This document shows positions 35,876 to 44,884 of a stretch of 64,000 bases of DNA, piece by piece; the stretch's first letter is position 1, and every line of letters starts with the position of its first letter. The position numbers and the translations under genes are program-made. Under the pieces are notes generated by a model. The model did no database searches, had not been told where the DNA came from, and saw nothing but the letters and a program-made list of their open reading frames with translations. Source of the stretch: Fibrobacterota bacterium (lineage in GTDB: Bacteria > Fibrobacterota > Chitinivibrionia > Chitinivibrionales > Chitinispirillaceae); NCBI GenBank assembly GCA_023436205.1, contig JAEZKC010000002.1:1-64000 (forward strand). The letters run 5' to 3'.

Positions 35876-37600
35876 ATGTCATCGACATTCCAATCCAAAC
35901 CGGAAATGGACGATGCGTTCTCGGAGATGCCTGATTTCGCTTCTCAAGTACCAAAAACATTGTCCCGTTCCACCCAGACTGGCAGTCATCTTAAGAAGAG
36001 TGCTCAAAGCGAAGCTGAAGGCGCTAAGCCGGAAACGGGCACTAAAGTCTACATAGGAAAAAAAATAACCGATTCGACCAGCTACAAGAAAGGCTCTCAG
36101 GTAAAGGAGACCACCTTTGTTGATTTCTCCATAGACACCAGCTACCCTAATGATAAACCGGTCAACAAGAACACGACCATCGCCGATATTTCAATCAATG
36201 ATGACATCAGCCCGCAGATCGAGCTTGATGTGGAGCCGATCATAATAGACGAAGAGCTCCCGGCGAGCCCACAAACGGTGACAGCCGGACCATCCAGAGA
36301 AAAGTTCACCCCGAATCAACTTTCGCTTGATATCTCCAATACATTTCTGCGCACGGAAATCCCTTCGGGAAGCGAGAAGATCCCATTAGGATCAGGGGTG
36401 ATTACAGGCGTTCTGGGAAGCGGAGGCATGGCCAGGGTCTACCGGATCTGGAATGAGAAGCTGGAGGTGTATAGGGCTGTCAAAATTCTACTATCCATGA
36501 ACCAGCAGACCACCCGCACCCGTTTCGAAACAGAAGCGAAGATTTCCGCCAAGCTTCATCATCCAAACATTGTAGAAATTCACACTGTCGGGGAATGGCG
36601 CGGCATACCCTATCTGGAAATGGAGATTGTCGAAGGAGAGACCCTCAGTGCTCTCATAGCCAAACACAAGAATCTTCCAGCCCCTGTCTGTGCAGCAATA
36701 TGTTTACAGGTGGCCAGGGCTTTAGCCTATGCACACTCTCAGGAGATTCTCATTTATGGCAACAGCTACAAGGGAATCATTCACCGGGACCTGAAGCCTT
36801 CAAACATCATGATAGGCAATAACGGAGTGGTCAAGCTCATGGATTTCGGTGTGGCACGACCGGTGGAGACCGGATTTCACACCGTTGATACAGAGAGCAT
36901 TGTGGGCACTATTCACTATTTTTCCCCCGAACAGATCGCGGGTTATCCAATAGACACCCTGTCTGACATCTATTCCTTCGGCGCAATGCTTTATGAAATG
37001 CTGTGCGGCCAAAATCCCTTTCCTCAGACATCCATGCTTAATCTGATCCGCGCAAAAGAGAAAAACAGCTTTTCCCGACTGGAAGACTACCCCCTGTATA
37101 TCGATGCCAGAATGGCATCAGTTGCACAGACCTGCCTGCGTACCGATAAAAACGCAAGGTTTCAGAGCGCAGAACTTCTCAGGGATCATCTGGAGAGGAT
37201 TCTTAATTCTTTTGATATGGGAGAATCGGAGAAGCTGATCGGGCACTTTTTAAAAGATCCACAGTCGATAGTAGACAAATCTGAACACATGGCCAGATTT
37301 TCAGATCCGCAAAACGAGACTTCCCAGCTGACAGATGTAAAACCGATATTGGAAGCGGCAGTCAGCTCCAGCATAGACAAGGATGAAAGTGACATTTCAG
37401 AGCCGCAAAAGTCCGAAAAGAAAAGAGTCCCGGTTATGCTCATTACCGCCACGGTCTTGATAGTAATGATAATTGCAGGTCTGATTCTATTTTTCGTCAG
37501 GAACGCGCAACATGCCTCCTGCACCACATACAAAAGTCAAACAATTGCTAAACTCCATAGCATTCCGTTACGATTTAATGAAGGGGACAGTACCGTATGA
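35876..37600 (+). CDS. Membrane-anchored Ser/Thr protein kinase
   Basis: A 574-residue Hanks-type kinase. The first 170 residues are Ser/Thr/Pro-rich and probably disordered. The kinase domain spans about 172-440: GVLGSGGMARVYR P-loop, AVKIL lysine, HRDLKPSNIM catalytic loop, DFGVARP metal site, GTIHYFSPEQ activation segment and SDIYSFGAMLYEML. A single transmembrane helix lies near 520-545, with a periplasmic tail of only about 25 residues, too short for a sensor. Its stop overlaps the start of the hydrogenase-like gene (ATGA), so the sensor is probably that protein. AGAAAGGA precedes the ATG. Confidence 0.92.
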   Translation: MSSTFQSKPEMDDAFSEMPDFASQVPKTLSRSTQTGSHLKKSAQSEAEGAKPETGTKVYIGKKITDSTSYKKGSQVKETTFVDFSIDTSYPNDKPVNKNTTIADISINDDISPQIELDVEPIIIDEELPASPQTVTAGPSREKFTPNQLSLDISNTFLRTEIPSGSEKIPLGSGVITGVLGSGGMARVYRIWNEKLEVYRAVKILLSMNQQTTRTRFETEAKISAKLHHPNIVEIHTVGEWRGIPYLEMEIVEGETLSALIAKHKNLPAPVCAAICLQVARALAYAHSQEILIYGNSYKGIIHRDLKPSNIMIGNNGVVKLMDFGVARPVETGFHTVDTESIVGTIHYFSPEQIAGYPIDTLSDIYSFGAMLYEMLCGQNPFPQTSMLNLIRAKEKNSFSRLEDYPLYIDARMASVAQTCLRTDKNARFQSAELLRDHLERILNSFDMGESEKLIGHFLKDPQSIVDKSEHMARFSDPQNETSQLTDVKPILEAAVSSSIDKDESDISEPQKSEKKRVPVMLITATVLIVMIIAGLILFFVRNAQHASCTTYKSQTIAKLHSIPLRFNEGDSTV

Positions 37601-39300
37601 TCATCGGAAAGAAACTTAAAGAGCTCCCGATCAGTGTGGGAGTGGATGGTGAGAAATGCATAAATTGCCATGCCTGCATCAGTGCCTGTCCGGTGAAATA
37701 CTGCAACGACGGGAGCGGCAGCTTTGTGAGCGTCAACCCTTTCATGTGTATAGGATGCGGCAACTGCATTAAGGCCTGCACCCATGAGGCCCGGTTCTGG
37801 GTGGACGATTTTGACCTGCTCATGGAAGATCTGGGATCTGGTCAAAAGATAATTGTCATTGTGGCACCCTCTGCAGTTTCCAGTTTTCCCTCCACGTTTC
37901 TCAATCTTAATGGCTGGCTTAAAGAGCTGGGGGTCAAAGCAGTATTTGATGTAAGTTTTGGGGCCGAATTAACGGTTAAATCTTATATCGATTACATTAA
38001 CAAGCACACCGAGGTCAAAACGGTAATAGCCCAACCCTGCCCTGCGATTGTCACGTTTATCGAAATGTACATCCCGGAACTCATTCCCCACTTGGCTCCG
38101 GTGGACAGCCCCATGCTCCATACGATGAAGATGATCCGCAAATACTACCCTCAGTACGCAGATCACAAAATCGCAGCTATTTCACCTTGTTTAGCCAAAA
38201 AGAGGGAATTCCATGAAACCGGCATGGGCGATTACAATGTAGGGTTCAAATCAATACAGAATTATCTAAAACGTACAGGTACTGACTTGTCATTCTACGG
38301 ACAGGATGCATACGAAAATCCCCCGGCAGAAAGAGCAGTAGGCTTTTCAAGCCCCGGAGGTTTACTCAAAACTGCCGAGCGATGGGTGCCTGGCATTTCT
38401 GAATTTTCCCGTAAAATCGAAGGTCCGGAAAACATCTACCCCTATCTGGAAAAACTCCCTGAATCAATTCAGGCGGGAACTGCTCCGGCAATTATCGATT
38501 GTTTAAACTGCGGCAGGGGCTGCAACGGAGGGCCGCTTACTCTTACTGAAGAAAAAGCCCTCGATGATGTGGAGAAAGCTGTTTCTTCAAGATTGCATCA
38601 GGCAGTAAGCTCCTACCAGCCAGAAGAAAACGGGGAAAAGGAAATTGATCGGGATGCTCTCAATCGAATAATAAACAAATACTGGGAAGATAGAGTTTAC
38701 TACCGTTCCTATAGCGACATGAGTATCAATAACCGCATCATTGTGCCCTCCGAACCGGAACTGAAGAAAATTTATAAGATGATGCGCAAAAACAGTGAAA
38801 GTGATTTTTTCAACTGCAGCTCCTGCGGCTATGGCACCTGTCATAATATGGCTGTGGCAATCTATAACGGTTTGAATCGTCCGGAGAACTGCCACTTTTT
38901 TCTGGCAGAAGAAGCAAAGATCAAAACCAATGAAATCTCTGAAAATGAAAAACGGTTGAGGACAATTCTGTCCACCACCGCTGCGGGTTTTTGTCTGGCG
39001 GATGCAGAATTCCGCATGGTTGTGGTGAATAACGCATTCTGTAAATTCATGGGCATGCCACGGGAGAAACTCATCGGATCCACCATACTTAAGAAGCAGT
39101 TTGAGCGCTGCACCGGCGGTAACGGGTTTACCTCTGAAATCAGAATCAGCAGTCCCGATGGAGCAATGAATTATTACCAGCTCATCTCCAACCCCTACTA
39201 CGACGAGAACAAGGACTTGGTGGGTTATTTTGCAATGATGGCCGATATAAGCAAATACAGACGTGAAACCAGCACCGGAACTCCGGCTCACGCCAGCTGA
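37597..39300 (+). CDS. PAS-containing [FeFe]-hydrogenase-like sensory protein
   Basis: A 567-residue protein. Two [4Fe-4S] motifs lie at Cys 21/24/27/31 and 51/54/57/61. The H-cluster domain (about 75-325) has AQPCPA as L1, PCLAKKRE (PCxxKxxE) as L2 and CLNCGRGCNGGP as L3. A further Cys-rich cluster (FNCSSCGYGTC) lies near 410, followed by a helix and a C-terminal PAS domain (about 445-560). The L1 site has Pro where catalytic hydrogenases have the proton-relay Cys, the pattern of sensory group C/D relatives. Coupled by ATGA to the kinase gene, it probably senses H2 or redox state and controls kinase output (inference). Confidence 0.87.
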   Translation: MIIGKKLKELPISVGVDGEKCINCHACISACPVKYCNDGSGSFVSVNPFMCIGCGNCIKACTHEARFWVDDFDLLMEDLGSGQKIIVIVAPSAVSSFPSTFLNLNGWLKELGVKAVFDVSFGAELTVKSYIDYINKHTEVKTVIAQPCPAIVTFIEMYIPELIPHLAPVDSPMLHTMKMIRKYYPQYADHKIAAISPCLAKKREFHETGMGDYNVGFKSIQNYLKRTGTDLSFYGQDAYENPPAERAVGFSSPGGLLKTAERWVPGISEFSRKIEGPENIYPYLEKLPESIQAGTAPAIIDCLNCGRGCNGGPLTLTEEKALDDVEKAVSSRLHQAVSSYQPEENGEKEIDRDALNRIINKYWEDRVYYRSYSDMSINNRIIVPSEPELKKIYKMMRKNSESDFFNCSSCGYGTCHNMAVAIYNGLNRPENCHFFLAEEAKIKTNEISENEKRLRTILSTTAAGFCLADAEFRMVVVNNAFCKFMGMPREKLIGSTILKKQFERCTGGNGFTSEIRISSPDGAMNYYQLISNPYYDENKDLVGYFAMMADISKYRRETSTGTPAHAS

Positions 39301-39448
39301 ACACGAAAGACGGGGTGGTCCGGAAATGTTTTGGGTCACCCTGCACTCTTCACAAGTTTTCCCGCCTGACTGGTAATCTCATTCTCAATTCTTTATATTT
39401 ATCAAAAGCATTTTCTTTCAAATTCACAGCCAGGATCAGCACTGAACA

Positions 39449-40321
39449 ATGACACAAAAACGCCCCCTTCCCCTTCGCATTCTCATAATCGTCTGGATAA
39501 TCATACGAACCATATTTGTCACCTATGCAGTTGCATTTTCCATCGCATTCACGATTCTCCTAGTGGTGGGCTACCTGTATGTGACAAAACCCCTTAATGA
39601 GGTCAAGCTCCTGCAGAAACAGAATCCTGCTGAGACAGCTTTCATGAAGCAGTATAGAGAAGAACTCGCTAAAAATGGCGACAAGGACAGCCTGGTTCAG
39701 GTGTTCGTGCCTTTCGATTCCATAAGTGACAACCTGAAAAAAGCGGTTCTGGCGGCAGAGGATGATGCCTTTTATTCTCACCCGGGATTTTCTCTTGATG
39801 CCATCGTGGAGGCGATAGATCACAATCGAAACACACGGGGAGTCAAGCACGGGGCCAGCACCATAACCCAACAGCTTGCTAAAAATCTTTTCCTGAGCCC
39901 TGAACGCAGTTTTGAAAGAAAATTTAAGGAGCTGGGATATACGCTTCTCATGGAAAAATATCTTAGCAAAGATAGAATATTTGAGCTCTATCTCAATTAT
40001 GCGCAGTGGGGAAAGAACGTTTTCGGCTGTGAAGCTGCATCTAACCTTTACTATAAAAAATCCAGCCGCACTCTCAACAGAAGCGAAGCAGCCCGGATGG
40101 CCGCTGTTCTGGCCATGCCCGGCCGCCTCACGCCACACCACACAAGATCCAACTTCATGGCAAAGCGCCTGGCTGTAATTGCCAACAACCTTTACCTCAT
40201 GGGGAATATCGATGATGAGGGTTATTCATCCCTGACCGGCCAGCCTCCTCCCGGAAAAGAAACGGATAGGCTTGCTGACTCCACCGGAACTTTACAGTCT
40301 GATTCTGGGGGAACAAAATAG
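39449..40321 (+). CDS. mtgA: Monofunctional biosynthetic peptidoglycan transglycosylase
   Basis: A 290-residue GT51 enzyme that polymerises lipid II into glycan strands at the inner membrane. It has an N-terminal transmembrane helix (about residues 15-45), then AAEDDAFYSHPGF with the catalytic Glu, GASTITQQLAKNLFL, and ELYLNYAQWGKNVFG. No transpeptidase domain follows, so it is the monofunctional form; a 30-residue hydrophilic tail is specific to this protein. Its TAG stop is directly followed by the ATG of uvsE. Confidence 0.92.
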   Translation: MTQKRPLPLRILIIVWIIIRTIFVTYAVAFSIAFTILLVVGYLYVTKPLNEVKLLQKQNPAETAFMKQYREELAKNGDKDSLVQVFVPFDSISDNLKKAVLAAEDDAFYSHPGFSLDAIVEAIDHNRNTRGVKHGASTITQQLAKNLFLSPERSFERKFKELGYTLLMEKYLSKDRIFELYLNYAQWGKNVFGCEAASNLYYKKSSRTLNRSEAARMAAVLAMPGRLTPHHTRSNFMAKRLAVIANNLYLMGNIDDEGYSSLTGQPPPGKETDRLADSTGTLQSDSGGTK

Positions 40322-41224
40322 ATGAGATGGCGCATCGGATACCCCTGCATCAACAGAACTCTTGGCTGCAGTTCCAGCAGAACATTCCGGCTTGCCAGTT
40401 ACTCTGATGACAGATTAAAGGAAACCGTAGAGGGCAATCTCAACTGCCTTGAGCAGATCCTTGAATTCAATCTGAAGCACGATCTCCTTTTCTTCAGGAT
40501 TTCGTCCGACCTTGTTCCCTTTGCCTCGCATCCTGTGTGCACATTTCCATGGCAGCATTATTTTTCAGAGAAACTCCGAAGAATCGGACAGAATATAAAA
40601 AAAAGTAACATGCGCATCTCCATGCATCCGGACCAGTTTGTCCTGCTTAATGCAAAAGACGCCCGCATTGTTGAACAGAGCGAACGGGAGCTGCTCTATC
40701 ATGCCCAGGTCCTTGATCTCATGCAGCTTGACACCACCGCACGAATACAGATTCATCTCGGAGGTGCTTATGGCGACAAAGCAGAAAGCATGAAAAGATT
40801 TGTGGAGAAATTTTCCACTCTTGACCCAAGCATAAAGCGCAGGCTGGTTATTGAGAACGATGATAAAATTTATACAGTGGCGGACTGTCTGTCGGTGAAT
40901 GAACAAACCAGAATCCCGATTCTCCTCGATTCGTTTCATCATGAATGCAACAGTTCTGGTGAGACGCTTGAAGAGGCGATCTCACTCTGTTCTCAAACCT
41001 GGAGAAAAAAGGATGGGCGATTAATGATGGACTACAGCTCCCAGAATCCGCTGAACCGCAAAGGGTCTCATGTGGAAAGCATCAACACACGTCATTTCCA
41101 ATCATTTCTGAAAATACTCAGAGACACGGAAGCGGATATCATGCTGGAGATAAAAGACAAAGAGAAGAGTGCCTGTAAAGCAATACGCATCGCGCAGAAA
41201 CTTCCGGGTTATTCCTCGCAGTAG
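40322..41224 (+). CDS. uvsE: UV damage endonuclease
   Basis: A 300-residue TIM-barrel, metal-dependent endonuclease of the UvsE/UVDE family that nicks 5' of UV photoproducts. The characteristic blocks are RIGYPCIN at the N-terminus, FRISSDLVPFA, SMHPDQFVLLN, IQIHLGGAYGDK, VIENDD and the SFHHECN/MDYSSQ metal region. The ATG follows the mtgA stop with no gap. It overlaps the convergent unknown gene by 16 bases. Confidence 0.92.
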   Translation: MRWRIGYPCINRTLGCSSSRTFRLASYSDDRLKETVEGNLNCLEQILEFNLKHDLLFFRISSDLVPFASHPVCTFPWQHYFSEKLRRIGQNIKKSNMRISMHPDQFVLLNAKDARIVEQSERELLYHAQVLDLMQLDTTARIQIHLGGAYGDKAESMKRFVEKFSTLDPSIKRRLVIENDDKIYTVADCLSVNEQTRIPILLDSFHHECNSSGETLEEAISLCSQTWRKKDGRLMMDYSSQNPLNRKGSHVESINTRHFQSFLKILRDTEADIMLEIKDKEKSACKAIRIAQKLPGYSSQ

Positions 41225-42264
41225 TCAAACTGAGCCAGTTTTTCCACTTTGAACAGCCCCCTTCCAATTTTTTCAATTCTTATCTCCGGAATTTTCTCCC
41301 TAGCAGCATTGAACGCCCGGTTGAGTCTCACAACCAGATTGGGGTTTGCGGTATCCGGCGCGATGAAACTGTCACGGAGAAATTCTCGATTTTCAAACTC
41401 ATCTCTGTTCTCAAGACAGCAGCCGCGCATAATCCGTTTTAGAATATGAGCTGTGGAATCGCGAGCGACAAGAGTATCGTTTCGAAAAATTCGATTATCC
41501 TTGAATGTGATTTTTACCTCTGTTCTGCTCATTAAGGCAAGATGTTTCTGTTCAAGTATCTTCCAGAGCGACAGTTCTTTTTCGGAATGTTCAAGGAGTC
41601 CAGACAAAATGATTCTCTTGGACATATTACCGGCAGGATAATACAGTCTGAAGCACACCCCTTTTTCAGGATCTAAAGGAGGTACATTTTCAACCTGATG
41701 AGCAGCTTGAAGTCCAAAAGGCAAAGGCATCTGTTTCAACAATGTTTTTATCAGCGTGATCATGTTTTCAGAAACCTTGAAACCTGCATCCACCTTCAGG
41801 GTCAGGGATGGTTCTGATAAAGAGAGATGCGCCTCGATAAATTCACAGTTGGAGCCTGGAAACAGGGACTGGACTGCAATCAGGGCGAATCCGCGATAGA
41901 GCTCAAGATATACATCTTCAGAAACATACAGTTTTTCGCAAAAAGGGGCACAAAGCTCCAGGATATCTTCTGAATCAAGCGGTATTCCATTTCGATATTC
42001 ACGAAAGATGTTTTCGATAACCTCTTCAAATTTTCCTTCATTTTGTGACCTGACGAGCAAGGCAAAGGAATCCATAACCGAGGCGATGTATTTTGCAGTT
42101 AAGGTTGCCTGGTTTTTCCAGAAAGAGTCGAGCGTTTGCAGAACAGTTTGAGAATTCAGGGGATGCTTTGCCCAGAAACGGATAATCTCGGAATCAGTCA
42201 GATTCTGAAGCATATAGGCATACACATACTTCACCAGCTCACAGCGCGATCGTGTTTGATTCAT
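41209..42264 (-). CDS. Unknown protein with possible C-terminal winged helix
   Basis: A 351-residue soluble protein with no signal and no membrane segment. The first 230 residues are mixed helix/strand that I do not recognise. The C-terminal 75 residues (FLRDSFIAPDTANPNLVVRL, AFNAAREKIPEIRIEKIG, then RGLFKVE) have the helix-helix-hairpin pattern of an OmpR-type winged helix, ending in the usual basic G-x-G/L-F turn. A DNA-binding regulator is thus possible. It is on the minus strand, tail-to-tail with uvsE. Confidence 0.6.
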   Translation of the reverse strand: MNQTRSRCELVKYVYAYMLQNLTDSEIIRFWAKHPLNSQTVLQTLDSFWKNQATLTAKYIASVMDSFALLVRSQNEGKFEEVIENIFREYRNGIPLDSEDILELCAPFCEKLYVSEDVYLELYRGFALIAVQSLFPGSNCEFIEAHLSLSEPSLTLKVDAGFKVSENMITLIKTLLKQMPLPFGLQAAHQVENVPPLDPEKGVCFRLYYPAGNMSKRIILSGLLEHSEKELSLWKILEQKHLALMSRTEVKITFKDNRIFRNDTLVARDSTAHILKRIMRGCCLENRDEFENREFLRDSFIAPDTANPNLVVRLNRAFNAAREKIPEIRIEKIGRGLFKVEKLAQFDYCEE

Positions 42265-42391
42265 ACTTCTTCCCAGTGGAATCCTGTCAAGAATCTTTAA
42301 TATACTTAATGAATGAATGTAAGCATGATTTTAAAAATCCATAGCCGTTATGTATATTTCCCCATGATTTCAACAAAATACAAATAAATCG

Positions 42392-44173
42392 ATGCCATTA
42401 GTCTCCAGAAACTATTCAGAAGATTATTACTACTGGGCTGTTCCAGTAGTAAAAGCGGTCAATTTTGTACTGGCACTGGTTGCTATCAGTGCGATTTCCA
42501 GTCTGATCCTGCAATACGGTTTCTATCTATCTAAAGGAAGCACGTCGATACTTCAGCGTTTCAATCTGTTTATTGTCCAGTTTTATCTTGCACAGTTTCT
42601 GCTGAAATTGCTATTTGCGAAAAAGAAACTCCTTTTTTTGAGAAGTCGCTGGTTTGAAGCCCTCCTTGCCTTTCTGATATTTTCAGAAGTCACCGTGCTG
42701 GCCAGGCTTATCGGAACAGCAGCGATCAGAAACTACCTTTTCGGGCTGGATGTTTCCCAAATAACCGAATCTTACATTGTAATTGCCCAGGTACTTTTGC
42801 TGCTGTCAATCATCGCCCAGGCAGTCAAATACAACACCCGAATCAGCGGACTTAAATTCAACCCGTCACAGACCTTGGCCATGAGTTTCATTTTGGCCGT
42901 CTTTATCGGTGCGGGACTGCTCATGCTGCCCAAAGCCACTCCGGAGGGTGTCACTATCTCGTTTCTGGATGCCCTTTTCACTTCAACAAGCGCCATCTGT
43001 GTCACCGGTCTCATAGTAGTGGATACAGCCACCTATTTTACCATAACCGGCCAGATAATTATCATGCTGCTCATTCAGATCGGTGGATTGGGCATTATGA
43101 CCCTGTCAAGTTTTCTGGCACTTTTCTTTGGTCAGGGTATTGCCATTCGAGACAGAGTGATGCTTTATCAGATGCTCAATGTGGATAAACTCGGCATGAT
43201 AACCACGGTTTTGCGTAATTCGGTTATTATAATGTTTTTTATTGAATCAATTGGAGCACTGCTGCTTTTTTTCCTCTGGTCTGATCAGGGATAGACACTC
43301 AAACAACTGGTCCTCAATTCTGTTTTCCATTCGGTTTCGGCCTTCTGCAATGCAGGTTTTTCCACTTTCAGCGATAGCCTGACCAGGTTTCAAAATGATA
43401 TCGGGGTGTTAGCTGTTATATCAGTACTTATCATTCTGGGGGGGCTGGGTTTTGCAGTGCTGATGAATCTTGGAGGAGCAAAGCTTCTTAACAGAGGAAA
43501 AAGGAAAATAGCCCGATTCAACGTACAGACCAAACTGGCACTGTTTACGTCCGGCATTCTGCTCACTGGCGGAGCGATCAGTTTCTTTGCTCTTTCAAAG
43601 GGACAAAACGACAGTTTCAGAATGATTACTGCAGTTTTCAACTCAGTTACTGCACGCACTGCAGGGTTCAACACGATAGATATAGGTACCTTGCCCCTGT
43701 CAGCTACCGTTATGATGATGATGCTCATGTTCATCGGTGCATCCCCGGGGTCAACCGGAGGAGGAATCAAGACGACAACTGCTGCAGTTCTTCTGTCAAG
43801 CATCATAGCCATCATCAGAGGTCAGAACCGAATCCTTATCTTTAAACGACGCATTCCATTTCTCGTTCTCAACAGAGCACTGGTGGTTTTCGCCGTTTCT
43901 GCAATCGTCGTTTTCCTGACTGCACTGCTTTTAAGCATAACGGAAACTGCATCCTTCACTGAAATACTGTTTGAATCGGTATCTGCATTTGCCACAGTGG
44001 GTCTTTCAATGGGACTCACCGGGGAACTGAGCCAGTTGGGTAAGGTTATCATTATTATTACCATGCTCATCGGAAGAATTGGTATTCTTTCCCTGGCATT
44101 TGCTATTACGTCTGGTACAGAACAGCAGAAAGCAAGAGTTGAGTATCCTTCGGAATCAGTAATGATCGGCTAG
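42392..44173 (+). pseudogene. trkH: Potassium uptake TrkH interrupted by one in-frame TAG
   Basis: The frame reads as a 593-residue TrkH/KtrB-type K+ channel subunit except for a single TAG at 43292-43294. Before it are 300 codons with the first selectivity-filter loop (TSTSAICVTGLIV). After it, in the same frame, come loops two (SVSAFCNAGFSTF), three (SVTARTAGFNTID) and four (SVSAFATVGLSM). Nothing else is disrupted and codon use is continuous across the stop. The gene is either recently inactivated or carries a sequencing error. The start has no ribosome site. The partner trkA follows intact after 15 bases. Confidence 0.85.
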
Positions 44174-44188
44174 CAGAAAGGAGCTGTA

Positions 44189-44881
44189 ATGGACAAATAT
44201 ATCGTCATCGGTTTAGGGGTCTTCGGACGCACCCTTGCAGAAAACCTTATTGAAAAAGGTTCTGAGGTTATCGCCATTGATAAAGATATCGATCTGGTGG
44301 AAGAAGTCAAGGACAGCGTGACCTTTGCCATGAGCCTTGACAGTACCGATGAAAAGGCACTCGACTCAATCGGATTAAATGATGTTGATGTGGGAATTGT
44401 TTGCATCGGTGAAGATTTCGAGGCCAATCTTCTCACCTCCATGCTCCTTAAGCAAAAGGGTATTAAAAAAATCATTACCCGGGCATCAAATCCTCTACAC
44501 ATAAAGATTTTCAAGGCAGTAGGAATAGACCAGATAATCACTCCGGGGGTGGAAGCAGCAGAAAAACTGGCCTACAATCTCACACACAAAAGCCTTCTGG
44601 ATATAAGCTATATAAGCGAAACGACTGCTGCAGTTAAAATCAGCATACCTAAGAGCTTTGCAGGCAAGACTCTGGGAAAGCTTAACCTGCGCGCCCGCTT
44701 CAATGTTAATGTGGTCGCCATCCATCGTATGGAAGAAACCCTCGACAACGAGGGAAATGTGGTAAAACAGGAAAAAGTCATAAGCAATATTCCGGGTGCC
44801 GATACGGTCATCACCGAAAATGACATTCTGGTAGTTATCGGTGAAACTCAGAATCTGGAAAAAATCATGCAGACGATCTGA
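44189..44881 (+). CDS. trkA: TrkA/KtrA-type K+ channel regulatory subunit
   Basis: A 230-residue cytoplasmic RCK protein that gates the TrkH channel in response to nucleotides. The N-terminal Rossmann motif GLGVFGRTLAENL, the AIDKD acidic end and the ITRASNPLH segment form RCK_N (1-130). RCK_C follows (about 140-225) with KTLGKLNLRARF and ENDILVVIGE. AAAGGAG precedes the ATG. It lies directly behind the interrupted trkH, so its function depends on whether that gene is truly broken. Confidence 0.92.
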   Translation: MDKYIVIGLGVFGRTLAENLIEKGSEVIAIDKDIDLVEEVKDSVTFAMSLDSTDEKALDSIGLNDVDVGIVCIGEDFEANLLTSMLLKQKGIKKIITRASNPLHIKIFKAVGIDQIITPGVEAAEKLAYNLTHKSLLDISYISETTAAVKISIPKSFAGKTLGKLNLRARFNVNVVAIHRMEETLDNEGNVVKQEKVISNIPGADTVITENDILVVIGETQNLEKIMQTI

Positions 44882-44884
44882 TAC

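Noticed and set aside
43292..43294. UAG recoding (pyrrolysine or suppressor) as explanation for the trkH stop
   Set aside because: Several genes in the window end properly at TAG and no pyl genes are seen; a point mutation or sequencing error is simpler.
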